Assembly: GCF_024713975.1 (NCBI RefSeq)
Contig: NC_091110.1
Coordinates: 15,839,501-15,903,500 of the forward strand
Direction of reading: 5' to 3'
DNA: 64,000 bases
Source of the DNA: Paralichthys olivaceus
Taxonomy: Eukaryota > Chordata > Actinopteri > Pleuronectiformes > Paralichthyidae
The position numbers were made by a program, and so were the translations under genes. Each line of letters starts with the position of its first letter. The first letter of the stretch is position 1. This document shows, piece by piece, positions 22,011 through 41,924 of this stretch. Below the pieces are notes generated by a model. That model was given only the letters and a program-made list of their open reading frames with translations. It was not told the DNA's origin and ran no database searches.

Positions 22011-23351
22011 TCAGCATCGACCGGGAAGATTCTGCAGCTGGTTCCACAGCGTCAGCATCTCTTTGGGACTGCGTCTGTGAACCAGCAGGACAGATCTGTA
22101 TGCGCACGGGTTGCCCTTGTCCATTTCCGGGAGGTCAAATGTCAAAAAGCCCGGGTGATGGCCGGGAGAGAGACCGAGTCTGTGCAGGCACATTCCCAGG
22201 TAAACATCGTCAATGGGGAAAAGGCGCACCCTCTCCGATACCTCTTTCAGTCGCAATGCAAGCGAGCGAGAGTACACCACCCCTCCTCCACCTGCGTACG
22301 GAGGGTAAACACCCTTGTAGAAGCGTTCTGGTATGTAGTATTTAGTGGAGGGTTCACGGTTTGGCATTGCGTTGTTGATGACATCCCCCACAAACAAATC
22401 CAAGCTGCTGTCATTTGTGTAGGCCCTCCACTGGTTGTGCTCCACCTGCTGGTGCAGGTAATCCAGCAGGGCATCTGTCCGAACAAAGACATCATCATCG
22501 CCTTTGAACACAAACATGGCAGTGGGGCAGTGCTGCTGGAGCCAGCGCCAAAACAACAAATCCTTTAGTGTCAGGTTAAAGAAGGTGTCTCTGAAATCCC
22601 ACTGCAGGATATCCCCATATTTCCGGTTCTCCAGATCCAGCAGATTGGTAAGGTTTGGGTGGGGGCCTGTGCTCGAGTCCTGCCGTCCAAGTAGAAACAC
22701 TGTGCGAACTAATCTGCCTCTCTTATTCGATTCCATCTTCACCAGGCCGTTGCGTCCCCACGTTTCTCGGATGGCCTGCCTGTTTTCAAAGTTCCCCACT
22801 TGGGATTTGATGGCCATGAGGAGCATGGGAGTACCCAGACCAAAGCTGCTGCTGTTCTTCCTACATATACCAGGCTGATTAATGAGGAGGGGGTACTCCC
22901 TGCAGTGCATGGACCTGATAAAAGCCCTCATTTGTTCTGGCAGGCTGTTTAAATCATTCACACGAGGGACCGAGCACTTGTGTGACATGCAGTCAGAGAG
23001 GCACTCATCCTCAATTTCTGATAAAAGCTTCGCTTTCGGCTTCCTCATGACCCCAGTGGTGTTTCCTCGCAGTAGAGGATTGTGCTGACGATCCCAAACA
23101 TGCTGCAACTGGTTCCACAGAGCACTGTCCTCCAGGCGGAGGTTCCAGAAGGGACTGAGGGGGTGAGAGGCCAGAGCGGAGGAGTTGGCAGAAATGCCCG
23201 GGGCGACATAGTGGATGATTATTTTTGGAGGAGCGTAGGTGATGGTGACGAATATGGACACCATGACATAAATCAGGAGGTGGCCGGTCATCATGCAAGG
23301 CAGCAGGCACATGCACAGCAGTCTGCTGTTGCATTTGCAGCATCTGCCCAT
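22011..23351 (-). CDS. b3gnt2l: Beta-1,3-N-acetylglucosaminyltransferase, B3GNT2-like
   Basis: A 446-aa type II Golgi membrane glycosyltransferase of family GT31, encoded in one exon. It adds GlcNAc beta-1,3 to galactose, extending poly-N-acetyllactosamine chains. Residues 1-21 form a Cys-rich cytosolic tail, about 22-40 the signal anchor, and 41-165 the stem. The catalytic region follows: RQAIRETWGRNG at 191-202, the metal-binding DDD at 285-287 in VFKGDDDVFV, YPPYAGGGGVVYS at 349-361, and IDDVYLGMCL at 380-389. N-glycosylation sequons include NSS 56, NTT 97, NSS 166, NLT 233, NLT 259 and NDS 313. Closest by memory to B3GNT2, with a longer stem; another B3GNT paralogue is possible. The ATG at 23349-23351 follows a CACCACAG acceptor by three bases; an upstream GTG extension is not credible. 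Confidence 0.88.
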   Translation of the reverse strand: MGRCCKCNSRLLCMCLLPCMMTGHLLIYVMVSIFVTITYAPPKIIIHYVAPGISANSSALASHPLSPFWNLRLEDSALWNQLQHVWDRQHNPLLRGNTTGVMRKPKAKLLSEIEDECLSDCMSHKCSVPRVNDLNSLPEQMRAFIRSMHCREYPLLINQPGICRKNSSSFGLGTPMLLMAIKSQVGNFENRQAIRETWGRNGLVKMESNKRGRLVRTVFLLGRQDSSTGPHPNLTNLLDLENRKYGDILQWDFRDTFFNLTLKDLLFWRWLQQHCPTAMFVFKGDDDVFVRTDALLDYLHQQVEHNQWRAYTNDSSLDLFVGDVINNAMPNREPSTKYYIPERFYKGVYPPYAGGGGVVYSRSLALRLKEVSERVRLFPIDDVYLGMCLHRLGLSPGHHPGFLTFDLPEMDKGNPCAYRSVLLVHRRSPKEMLTLWNQLQNLPGRC

Positions 23352-23451
23352 CGCCTGTGGTGAATGAATCAGACACACACCTGCACACAGATAAGCAAAT
23401 AACAGATTAGGAGATAAGATGAATTACAGCTCTTCCAAAATGCAGTAGTCA

Positions 23452-23520
23452 ATTTTTTGACTGTCCTCATTGCTGCTGTAACACAGCAAATGTCCCCATT
23501 GTAGGACTAATAAAGGATTA
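23452..23520 (+). mobile_element. Truncated non-LTR retrotransposon 3' tail
   Basis: The segment around TGTCCTCATTGCTGCTGTAA, CCCATTGTAGGACTAATAAA and GGATTATC has the wording of a common teleost retroposon 3' tail, which characteristically ends in short (TTATC)-type repeats. Here it runs directly into the pentanucleotide array. Only the last ~70 bp remain. It lies in the 5' intron of the b3gnt2-like gene. The family match is from memory. Confidence 0.5.
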
Positions 23521-23767
23521 TCTTATCTTATCTTATCTTAACTTAACTTAACTTAACTTAACTTAACTTATTTTATCTTATCTTAACTTAACTTAACTTA
23601 TTTTATCTTATCTTAACTTAACTTAACTTATTTTATCTAACTTATCTTATCTTATCTTAACTTAACTTAACTTAACTTAACTTAACTTATCTTATCTTAT
23701 CTTATCTTATCTTATCTTATCTTATCTTATCTTATCTTATCCTATCTTATCTTATCTTATCTTATCT
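23516..23767 (+). repeat. Pentanucleotide (TTATC/TTAAC)n array
   Basis: About 250 bp of TTATC units alternating in blocks with TTAAC units. In the middle, a composite of three TTAAC, a TTATT-type unit and two TTATC repeats several times. It probably expanded from the tail of the adjoining retroposon. Confidence 0.9.
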
Positions 23768-24281
23768 GCAGTGCAGGCATGAATCTACCTGGGGGAGACT
23801 TTTACATCAAACCCTGGAGTCAACCCTCTGGGGTTTCTGTCTCCTTGGTGATGGTCCAGTGAGGGTTATTATCTGTTCTTGTCTACACACTCAGAGCATC
23901 AGTTTTACCTGCTGCTAGGCACGGGGCCCCTGTAGACACAATGTGGAACAAGCATTATGCATTGAATTGGATCAACTCCTTCTTTCTTTTCCTTTCAAAA
24001 CTTAGGTAAATATTGTCACGGTGGTGTTGAGTGCTTCACAGATCTTTCACCTCTTTTTTTCTCTATTTTAATTGATTGATTAAATTATTTGTCAGCAGCA
24101 AGAATGTTTTTCCACTGAATGGACAAAACACATATGAATTATCATATTGGAAAATAAGCCTTGCAGACAAACATGTTGTTCCATAGGTCATACAGCATAG
24201 GGAGTCAGTCTAATAACAGCCAACTTCCAAACCTGTACTGATTCAAACAATGAATAAAAGTCAAAGGTCAACGTTACTTAC
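23768..24281. other. 5' intron sequence of the b3gnt2-like gene
   Basis: No coding sequence or repeat recognised. It lies between the pentanucleotide array and the donor at 24276-24281 and is intronic if the 5' exon call is right. Confidence 0.4.
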
Positions 24282-24540
24282 AAGTGAGTGAACGTCTCTC
24301 GTTGGTTGATCCGGCTGAGGTGAGAGACACACTGATTTGTGGTGTCCACCTTTGGTTTCCGTCTTTTCATCCGGCTTGGTTAAAGGCTGGTTGTAACAAG
24401 GGAAGTCTGTGGTGCATCATTAATGTGAATGATAAAGTGAAGCATCATTCAAATGTGGGCTCCGTTAACAGACGCTCCTGCAGTTTAAGCCTCGTAGCAG
24501 AGCAACAGACCTCGGGTGAGGCAGACCGTGTGCACTGAGC
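24282..24540 (-). other. Probable 5' non-coding exon of the b3gnt2-like gene
   Basis: On the minus strand a consensus donor (GTAAGT, plus-strand 24276-24281) follows a stretch without a conserved open frame. The coding exon at 23351 begins just after an acceptor, so an upstream untranslated exon is required, and this is the best donor seen within 1.2 kb. The upstream boundary is a guess. Confidence 0.4.
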
Positions 24541-24544
24541 ATGC

Positions 24545-25729
24545 GCCTCTGGCTCCTTGACGCCGCAGCACATGATTAGGAAAATGAATTCTCTCAGGAC
24601 ACACAGATTCAAACATGGGAAGTAGCTGCATCAGGCGAGGATTTCTCACAGACAGAGGGAGAGAGAGAGAAATTGCTTTGCATGCAGGTGCTGTATGGGC
24701 AAGGGCTGAATATTTGCATGATGTGGCCAATAGAACTTTGGCGGGGGGGCTAGCAAAAGGGATCTGCACCCACCCAATATTCCAGTAATCAACCATTGTT
24801 AGTGGCATGGGGCTTCATTTGGTTATTTCCACATTGCTCATCATAACATTTTTAGGTGTTATTATCAACCGTTGTCAGGGGCCCCCTCTCCTCTCAGGTC
24901 TGCCTTGCCTACACTAGTGCAACACCCCCAGTGGACAGAAAGGCATCATGGGCAGCTGCCTTTAAGGGGCAGAATCTATCAGGGGGACCCAACAAGAATG
25001 TATCATTTAACAGATAAACTAATAAAAAAAACCCACGCCCCCTTTAATTACAACAATTAACTTACTGCGCCTCCTGACTAGGTGACACTTATGGTTATTT
25101 ATATTAATTGTGTAGCATTTCATTAATGATACAAACACGATACGTTACTTCAGAGTCTGTGCATGAGCTATAATTCAGCTGCAGTTGTTTACATTGTACA
25201 ATTTGACAGAAAGTGCTGCTCATAGGTATAGTGGATGAATGTATGGGTGAAAAGCAAAAACTGTACTGTGGTCATCCAGACTAGAAAGGCTCTGTATAAA
25301 TACTCATTTACCATAGCCTATGCATATGCACCTTATTGGCACGTGGTGTCAGTGTACTTTTTTTTTTTTTACATAGTAATAATAATAAACTCCAGTTATT
25401 TGTTTCAAAAACAAGTTTACAAAAGGCTTCACAAACACAAAAAGAGAAAAATTATACATACAAAGACTTAAGAACTCTAGGTAAAAGCCATATTTTAAGC
25501 CTATTTATATGTATTTTTAAACAAAAGAGAAAAAATGCTTTAAAACAGCAGTATTATTACTGTATTTATCCTGTTTAGTGACAATAGTTAAAGTTATATA
25601 CTTTTATTACCAAAGGAAACGTGCGTATCCTCTTACTTGTACACAAACATCACGTATAAAGCTAATTAACCACAGTGTGTTCTGTTGTTGTGTATTATAC
25701 AATGAGAGGACAATCAAGGTACCCGCTGA
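24545..25729. other. Intergenic region between divergent b3gnt2-like and smad2
   Basis: No gene recognised. It contains a short GA run (about 24656-24671) and a T-run at about 25360. The two genes are divergently oriented, so this interval holds the upstream regulatory DNA of both. Confidence 0.4.
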
Positions 25730-26060
25730 TAAACATCACCGACGTGCCTCCCTGCGCGATGACGTCCGCGACGGACACACCCTGCAACCAATGGGAGAGC
25801 CACCTGCTAACAGGTTATCGCGCTGATTCCACGGCAGCAGCCAATAGGAGGGCGGCGGGGGCGTGGCGTCGTGCAGCACGGTTGATACGCTCTCGCTGAC
25901 CAAGTTCGGTTGAGCTTTGAATGAGGGGCCATCATCACCCCGGCGCCTCGGAGCTGGAAAATACACTTTAAAGTCTCCGTGGACGCGTTTACGATGAACC
26001 AGCGGGTTTCTACCACTCACACCGGAGCCTCTGTACCGCGGGCTCCCCGCTCCTGCGAAG
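25730..26060 (+). promoter_or_regulatory. smad2: smad2 CpG-rich promoter and non-coding exon 1
   Basis: A sharp rise in CpG density against AT-rich surroundings. CCAAT boxes lie at 25788-25792 and 25841-25845 and a CRE-like TGACGTC at 25760-25766; there is no TATA box. The transcript part ends GCGAAG at 26060, followed by a consensus donor GTAAGT. The matching acceptor is at 29457-29458, 51 bp before the smad2 ATG. The transcription start is probably near 25880-25930. Promoter and exon are inferred from composition and splice signals. Confidence 0.65.
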
Positions 26061-26599
26061 GTAAGTGTGTTTTTAACAAGCTAGCAGATTTTAAAATGCA
26101 GCAGAGCCGTTTGTTTGTCTGTGACTCAAAGTAGCAGGCTTGCTAGCGGATTTTTTTTTTTTTGGAGGCTATGAGGAGGAGGAGGAGGAGGAGAGAGGAG
26201 GAGAGGAGGCAGTAGCAAGTCATTTCCAGACAAAAGAAACCTGGACATCTTTAGCACAGTTAAATGACACCTAGCAGGGAGGCTTAGTCGCCCCCTTTTC
26301 TGCCTTGTTAAAGTCCACGTTCCCCCGGGCTGCTCGCTCCGTAGTCGCCCGCTGCTAGCGTTAGCCTATTCTTCCAACAAAAAAAACAAAAAAACCCGTG
26401 CGCTTGTTATGTGTTTGATTTTCGGGAGGAGAGCAAACCCAAACAACACAGTTTCCCACAGTGGAGACTCGACGCTACAGACTCAACAGTGTTCGCTTGT
26501 TTTGTCGCACAAAGGCCCAGAGAGCCGGTGTGAGGACTGTGCAGGAGACTGATATGAACTGTGTTGGTATCAGCACGTTTTGTGCTTTTTGTTCCCAGA

Positions 26600-27614
26600 G
26601 ACTTTCTCCTCACTTTGAAGGGCTCCCACCGTGTAACACGATTTCTGTGCCGCCAGCTCTTTCGGTTCTAGAGACTTCGTGTCTGATCATATTACATCTT
26701 TGTTAAGTTATTGATCAACCTGCATAATTGTCCCTTCCCCCCCCCAAACCAATGTATCTTATGCTGTCATGACAGTTTTAGATTTCTAGACGATATCAAA
26801 CCTCTGCAGGGACTTTCTCCTCACTTTCAAAGGCTCCCACTGAATAACATGGTTTTTTATGCCACCAGCTTTTGCAGTTTTAGATGCTGTGATCAGACAT
26901 CTTCTTTAAGATATTGATTAACTTGCACTATTGTCCCTCTTCCCCAGCATGTCACTTTTGCTGTCATGACACTGAAAAACGTGTTTGGATTTTTAGACGA
27001 TATCAAACCTCTGCAGGGACTGTATCCTCACTTTTAAGGCTCCCACCGAATAACATTTTTATGCCACCAGCTTTTGCAGTAATCGATACTACGATCAGAC
27101 TAAGATCTTTAAGATATGGATCTACCTTTTAACTTTGTCCTTTTCCCCAAGCCTATGTCTCTTATACTGGCATGACAGTGAAAAAACGTGCTTTGATTTT
27201 TAGACAATATCACACGCCACCAGCTTTTTCAGAGATCTTCTTTATGCACTCAGCAAGTATTGATCAACATGGAGTAACGGTACTTTTTCCCTCCAGCCTG
27301 TCTCTCTTATGCTGGCAACACAGAATGCTTTGCTTTCCAGACAATATCAAACCATTGCAGGGACAAACACATTGAGACTTTGTGCTTACTTTGAAAGGCT
27401 CCTTGTGCCGTCATGTTTTGCAGTTTTAGAGAATATGTTCAGAGATCTCCTTCATGCATCAACCTCCATCAAAGAGAGGACAAACAAGGTTTGCAATTGG
27501 AATATTGATTAACATGCAATATTGCACTTTTCCCCATCCTAAATCTCTTATGCTGGGATCATGTAAAGGATAGCATGCTTGAATTTTTAGACAATTATAT
27601 CAAGCTACTGCAGG
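26600..27614 (+). repeat. Degenerate tandem repeat, five ~200-bp units
   Basis: Units start at 26600, 26811, 27018, about 27213 (truncated, ~149 bp) and 27362 (~253 bp, with an insertion). Each carries ordered landmarks: GACTTTCTCCTCACTTT, AAGGCTCCCACCG, a CCACCAGCTTTTGCAG-like block, GATATTGATTAAC, a TCTTATGCTG block and AGACGATATCAAACCTCTGC at the end. The first two units are most alike; later units decay. Confidence 0.85.
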
Positions 27615-29056
27615 TGGTGTTATGTGTAGTGACTGACTACCTCTAAAAGCCAGTCATACACTTGCACTAACAGTAAGCAGTTCATGGGTTAAGCCTGCAA
27701 AATTAATTCTTAGAAGGAGCTTGGACTTTCAGGGTAACATGCTGAGGATAGTTATCCCTTCCTCCCTGTCAGCTGAGTCGAAAAATCTGCATTACTGAGT
27801 CGTTGAGTCTTTATTTATTTAAAGTCTGGGTGATCAATAATCTGCTGAACTAATCTACACACACACAGACACACAGACACACAGACACAAACTGTTTCCG
27901 TTTTTAGAGGACTGGATCCTGGGGGAAAGATTTGTTTTCAAATTTAATTTGTTGGTAATTTCTACTGTGTTTCCACATAAGGCCGGAAATAGGTCATGGC
28001 CATAAAGTGAAAACTATAATATAGTCTAGGTTCAGGTTACACGTAGAAGTCAGAGTCAAAGTGGCCACTGAATTCCACATTTCACTCATCACAATTTTAT
28101 ATCTAAAAACGGTGGCCGAAGTGGTTGATAGTTTGAAGGACAGCTCAGTTTGTATGAATAGAGCAGCACGTTTCATTTGGTAAGGCTTTAAGCTCCCGAC
28201 CAGGGTTTAACTCTGTTGGACACTGCTCGGCTTTTCTTTGCGAGGGCGAACAGTGGTTTCAATAATAGGATAGGTTTACTATAGGATTAGTTTAGGTTTA
28301 AAGATATTGACATAGATTTGTCACCTTGGACATGAATACTTCTATTCGCTGTAAAAATCAATCTTGACCATGACTATACATTCTAAGATGTCTTGAATAG
28401 CGTTGGTCAAATTGAGAAAAAAATTATTTTGACACACATTCGTCCACACCCTCTATTTGGAGTAAAAAGAGTCTAATGCAGGTAAGGTATTCCAACTAAA
28501 AAGTGGCATTTTTATTTGAAGCCTTAAAAACTAGCCTCCAGAACTGTGATTGGGTGGTAATGTACAAATTCTTCACTCACTCAGTAGCTGACAGTGATTC
28601 CATGACACAATCAGCCATGTGTCTTAATTTACCACAGTCGTAGTCTAATTTAAGATGGTAAAGCAGTAGACAGTCAAATTTAGACCTCTGCCCTAAGTCT
28701 GACTATTATTAGTTATGTCAAAGTTCTTTAACTGCACTCTGACCCAAGAGTTTGATTACATGTGACAACAGGTCTTTTTGTAAATAAAAGTAAAATGTAT
28801 TTCCTTTTAACTGCCACAACATATTTCAAAAACACACAGCAAACTGAAACTTGATTAGTTGTAATTGTGATGGTGCTGCAACCGTTACAAGACGATGCAC
28901 GTGTTTGAGTGTGGTTAAGACAACAGACAGAGAAGCACAGGTGCACGGCTTTTAGTGGGCACCAGCGGTAGAGTGTATTCATCAGAGATAGATAGAACAC
29001 GAAGATAAAACACGAACGGTTAGTTCTTCACAAGTGTTCACAGGGTGTGTAGTGCC

Positions 29057-29323
29057 ATGACGGCCAGCCGGGCTGACATACAGTTTGGCACATGGTGGGA
29101 GAGTGAGCAGCAGGGGACTATGATGGATAGTCATAGTCATGGCTCTGGGCATGAATTTGGACGTGTGGGCACAATTGGTCTCATCATTACAGGAATTAAT
29201 GTTATACTAATGCTGTGTTGTGCTTTCTGTTTTTCCTGTTTTTTTAGGTTTCTTTGGATCTGCTACTCCCTGCTCCCAATGATTTGCAATTTTCCATCTG
29301 ACATTTCCAAACACTCCCCTTAG
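29057..29323 (+). other. 88-codon open frame of unknown nature in smad2 intron 1
   Basis: The frame starts with Met at 29057 and has a polar N-terminal third followed by a strongly hydrophobic, Cys/Phe-rich segment (about residues 42-72) that could form a membrane helix. I do not recognise the sequence, and no splice or promoter signal ties it to a transcript. A TTTTTTAGG acceptor-like string lies inside it. It is most likely fortuitous and is listed because of its unusual composition. Confidence 0.12.
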
Positions 29324-29488
29324 ATCTGATTAGACTTTATTCTATTATAAGTCTTTGTATATAGCCGTCTTACTCCAGCTTGAATTCAGTCAGCAACCCA
29401 GCACCTGTATCACCCTTCTTCCCCTGACCCCCTTTCTCCTCTTTTTTGATTAAGTTAGGCATCAAAACGCACTTTGGTCCACACATAA

Positions 29489-37470
<7,982 letters not shown>

Positions 37471-38282
37471 ACAGGCTCCTGCTGCTGTGGATGCAGTCAG
37501 ACTGACATTTCACGATGTTTGAACACTACGTTCTGAAGAAGACAACCACGCGGTCTTAAACTGATGAACTAACAGCAGTTTGAAAAAACAAACGGAAAAA
37601 AACGATTACGCAACGGACCTGGAGGAGAGAATGACACGACTAATGGACAGTAGGGGAATGTTAACAGTGATGTCACACTGGACCTGATTACCTTTTGGCT
37701 CTGTTGGATCAACATCAGGCTGACATTCCAGTAATCATGGACCTAATCATGATAATTGAAATCACACTGCAATATCAAAATGATAAATGAAGAGCGAGGT
37801 CGTAATGGACCAGACTACATTTGTGTTTTTGGTATTTGAGTGAGGCTGCAACCCAGAAACACACAGCAGGACGAGGCCTCAGTGTCCTCGTCTTCGACAC
37901 AACCATGATTGTTTCTGGGATTGAACGTGTAACAGGACTGTCTGTCCAACCACAAGTCCACCTTGCCTCTTCCCTACCAACCATAGCACAAGCTTTGACT
38001 CAGCATCGATACTTTTCCGTTTACACAAGGGTTGACTAACAGTACTGCCACTCCTGGCTCATCTTCATGAAGAATCAACCTCAGGCCTGGATATGAATTT
38101 CTCAGCATCTCTTGGTTTTGATGACCAAACTTCCAGCTCATTTTTGAAGTCCAACCTTTTCTTGCCCAATCCGCCCTCCGTCGTGGTGACCACACCCCCG
38201 ACCACACGGTCCTCAACTCTTAGAGCGGTGACCACTGGAAGAACGAAGTGTAATTAATATGACATGCCCTGTTTTTACATGT

Positions 38283-38284
<2 letters not shown>

Positions 38285-38324
<40 letters not shown>
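38285..38324 (+). repeat. (TC)5(AC)n compound microsatellite
   Basis: A short TC run joined to about 30 bp of AC, lying in the smad2 3'UTR if that UTR extends to 41.4 kb. Confidence 0.9.
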
Positions 38325-38326
<2 letters not shown>

Positions 38327-41300
38327 TGTGACAGAAACACAATTTTAAAGTTCCTACATCACTTAAGTAGCTATTTAAACACAATGTTTTACTTACAAGA
38401 TGAATTCCTCTGTGCTGACGTCGGTTGGTCTGATTTGAGGAGTGTGCAGTGGGGCAAATGTTTCTTCTGTGAGGAGTTTTTAATTTTAAAGTGTGGTCAC
38501 TAGCGAACCATCACAGATAACTGGAATGAGTAAGCTGAGGAATCCTCAGAGTAAGAACATACGACACGTCACCTCTGTGGAACTTCAAACAGCTTAAATC
38601 TTTGAACGTTTAGTAAGTAAAAAAAAAAAAATCCAGAAGGATTTACTCACAACTCTTCTAGTTTGTCAGGCCCAACAAGATGCACTATCTCTGTTTCCCT
38701 CCTGCATGCTCTTGCTGTCTCTCGCTTAATTCTCGCCATTTTTACTATTATATCATCTTGCATATGAAGGGGAGTCTTTCATCCGCCTCGTGTAGGATCA
38801 GGACTCAATGTAAACCCAAGAGTCTAAGCTTCAGTGTCGCCCCCTGCTGTTGAACAGACTAAAAAGAGAAACATTCATCTCGGGATGTTTCACAAATGTA
38901 TAAAACGTGCAAGTCTCTTGAATAATTGCTTGGACTAATGCACGGTTGTCTTCATTATTGACTTTATTAATAGGAAAAGTCCCGCAGTGTGGGACTTTAA
39001 AAGAAAAATGCCCCTATACTGTACTTGCACTGCCCCCAATCATGCACCCATAATAAAGATGCCTTTTATGTAAAGTTCAGCAAGATATGCTTTGAAATGT
39101 ACAGATAGGAATGTTGCAAATCCCACTTGAAATTAAGAAAATTACCAGAAATTTTTTCATAAATTTAGGATATTCGCTATTAATATTGTCTGGAGCATCT
39201 ATTTGATTTTAATGAGATTCCTTTGCCCTGATCTAAAAGCCAGCTAATACCAGTATCGGTATTTTAGAGTCCAAATCTTTTCAACTCAAAGTATTTAAGC
39301 TTTAAGTATTTGACAAGCTAGTTATACGACACAGTTATTATTTTTCTTTACACATTCGTTTAGCTACATTTTTGTATTTTCATGTATTTTTTTATATATA
39401 AATATATTTAAAATCTTCAAAGCTTTCTTCCTTTTTATTAGAATTCAAATATTTTTTAGAATATGCCCTCTGGTTTGAAATGATCACAGCTTGACGGTGA
39501 AGAAGTGAATGTGAAGTATGTAGCATAGGATCTAACATGTATCGCTGAGAACAGTTCTTTGGAAGTTTCTTGCCTTACTGTTACTAACTCTTCAGCTCGA
39601 GGGTTGTGACCCAAATTGTAATAGTGCTGTCCCAAAGACTGAATTCATGTATTTCTGATATGTCCTGTACTCTGCAGATCCACTGTGTCAAAAAACGAAC
39701 TGCTGATGAAAGCATAGCTCCAGTTCTTAAGTATTTTATCTGCGTCATGGAGATGTTTAAACTTTCCGATGTAATTTGGGACTTTGGTTAGTAGTCATTT
39801 GAAAATGAAGCTGTTTTTAAAGCGAAAATTCAGACTTTTTGGAAGTATTAGGGTTCAATCCATTAGCTGGGTAATACAGTATTAATTTTCAGTATAGACT
39901 TTGAGGTGAATTTGATTAACTCCATTTTACTTAAGGACATTCCAGTACTCAGTGTAAAAGCTGCAGCCAATTCCAGCACTGCAGCGGTTTAATTCTCAGT
40001 ATGGTTGTACACTGTTAACTGACAGGGATTGTGTTTATATGCACACAGGTATTGATGATGTTATATCTCAGTTGAGGCCTCTGTACTGTAGGTGTATTCC
40101 TCATGTGCATCCCTGCACTGAATGCATAAAGAGTGTTGGGGGTTTTAATTAAGTAGGACATGTAAATACATGTAAATGGGATTATACATGCACCGCCATC
40201 TTGGATCAAACTGTCACATTCCAGATATCTGCTCTGACTTTTTACAAACTGGAAGAAAAACCTCACGTAGGTCTTAATTTCTTACACAATGATGCTGGTG
40301 CATGAAACACATTCACAGTGTCTATCTTAATTTCTCACTATCGCTACATACGGCAGAAATGTACATTTAAAAAAATGTTGTAAAACACCAGATGAAGGTT
40401 TAGTTTAGAGACGAGAAGTCCAGAAATCCTGATCTCGAATCATACGTGTCGTCCATCCTGCAGAAACTTTAGACAATGTTGAATTTGATACACATTTGAG
40501 AAATGACATCCTCTGACCAAAGTGACAGATTGACATTTAAAAAAAAAAATCTCACAAGCAAGTGACGATCCTCCAAGATGAGTTTCCAATGGTTTGACCC
40601 AAGTTTTTAATCAGTAAAACCATTCCATACTCACTTGTAACCAAACAAATCAGCCAAATGCAGTGATGTATTTTTCTGTATGTGTATCTTTCTTTCCTTT
40701 ACTTGTCTGTCCTGTCTTTTTGCTGCTCTGTTATTTTGTCAAAAAAGTTGACTTAACTCTACTTAGATCATTACACACATGCTCGTGTTGTTTCTTTTCA
40801 AACCCACGTTTGTTCTATGCAGTGACATCAAATTGTTTGGACTCATTTCCCCATGAAGAAATATACTTGGTGTATTTTCTGATGGCCAGACAAACTGTTT
40901 TAAACATACAGCCAGGGTCCAGCAAAAGCCTTTTTTTATCTACTTTTCTTTCTTTTAACGAGTGCCACCTAAAATTGTTTCCCAACACCGTCCACCTTTT
41001 CTCACTTCCTGAAGTTTCAGTTTTGGAAAATTAGACCAAATGAGGTTTCTTATAGACGACTTCCACACATTTCAAGGGTCCACATTCCCATTTACAGATC
41101 ACGTTTTTTTTTTTTTTTCTTATTGTGATGACAATTGTGTATCCCCAATAAAACCGCTTTCTGATGAATTCCTGATTTTAAAAAGAGAAAGTGGTTTATT
41201 TGGAGAAAGTGAAGTTTCTACATGTCACTAGTGTTGTTTATTGTATAGTTTTACTTTGATTTGACCATACATGCTTTCTTTTCTTGCTATCGCCAGATTA

Positions 41301-41416
41301 TTATTCCATTAGAAAACACGCTGTTAGGATTTCTGTCTTCTTCAAACACTGATGATGAATCTTCATAGGCTTTCCAACTATTCTACATATACATTCAACT
41401 TATTACAGTGTACACT

Positions 41417-41422
41417 AATAAA
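41417..41422 (+). terminator. Candidate smad2 polyadenylation signal
   Basis: AATAAA followed within 30-50 bp by a GT/T-rich stretch (TGTGTCATGTTTGTGTTG), the expected downstream element. This is the best-supported of the 3' end candidates. Confidence 0.5.
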
Positions 41423-41924
41423 GCTGTTTTAATTCAACTGGACATTGTGTCATGTTTGTGTTGCTTGCCTGCAGTTATCTTGAGTATTTGGCAAATTGCA
41501 GTTGTGGAAAATATCCAAAATTTGATTTGACATCCTGTTCTATTCCTGGAGTGTTTGCTCTTGCTGTCATTTTCTCATGACAGAAACCAGGATGGAGACT
41601 TGATTATGAATTTTTGAATATCTTGAATTTATCCCCTTTATAAATTGATAAAATAAAAGACCCAAAATACGTGTCAATGTCTCATTTATCCCAGACTCAT
41701 CATATGAGAAGAAACGCTGATATTGAGTCATTACATAACAAAGTGATATGAAAATGATGATCATCAATTAGAAAAGTAACAGTCTAGATTTAGAGTCTTA
41801 AATCTAGTTTAAAGACTCCTTTTTATAATATGGTGTTTACCTAGATTTTGTATGTCTTTGTGTACTGAATTTACTGTTTGTTTGTCAAGCACTTTGTGAA
41901 GTTGTTTTTGAAAATTACTTTGTA

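Larger units (their letters stand above)
26061..29458 (+). other. smad2 intron 1
   Basis: Runs from GTAAGT at 26061 to the acceptor TAAGTTAG ending at 29458, preceded by a pyrimidine tract. It holds a GGA-rich run (26173-26210), a five-unit ~200-bp tandem repeat (26600-27614), a CACACAGA-type run at about 27860-27890, and an 88-codon open frame with a hydrophobic stretch (29057-29323) of unknown meaning. Confidence 0.6.

Noticed and set aside
22077-22568. 163-codon plus frame within b3gnt2-like
   Set aside because: Antisense shadow of the real minus-strand glycosyltransferase CDS.
23351-23378. N-terminal extension of the b3gnt2-like frame to 23378
   Set aside because: The extension starts with GTG and crosses a good splice acceptor (CACCACAG); the ATG at 23351 fits the type II membrane-protein start.
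23516-23767. CRISPR-like array
   Set aside because: Regular short repeats, but this is a contiguous pentanucleotide satellite without spacers, in a vertebrate genome.
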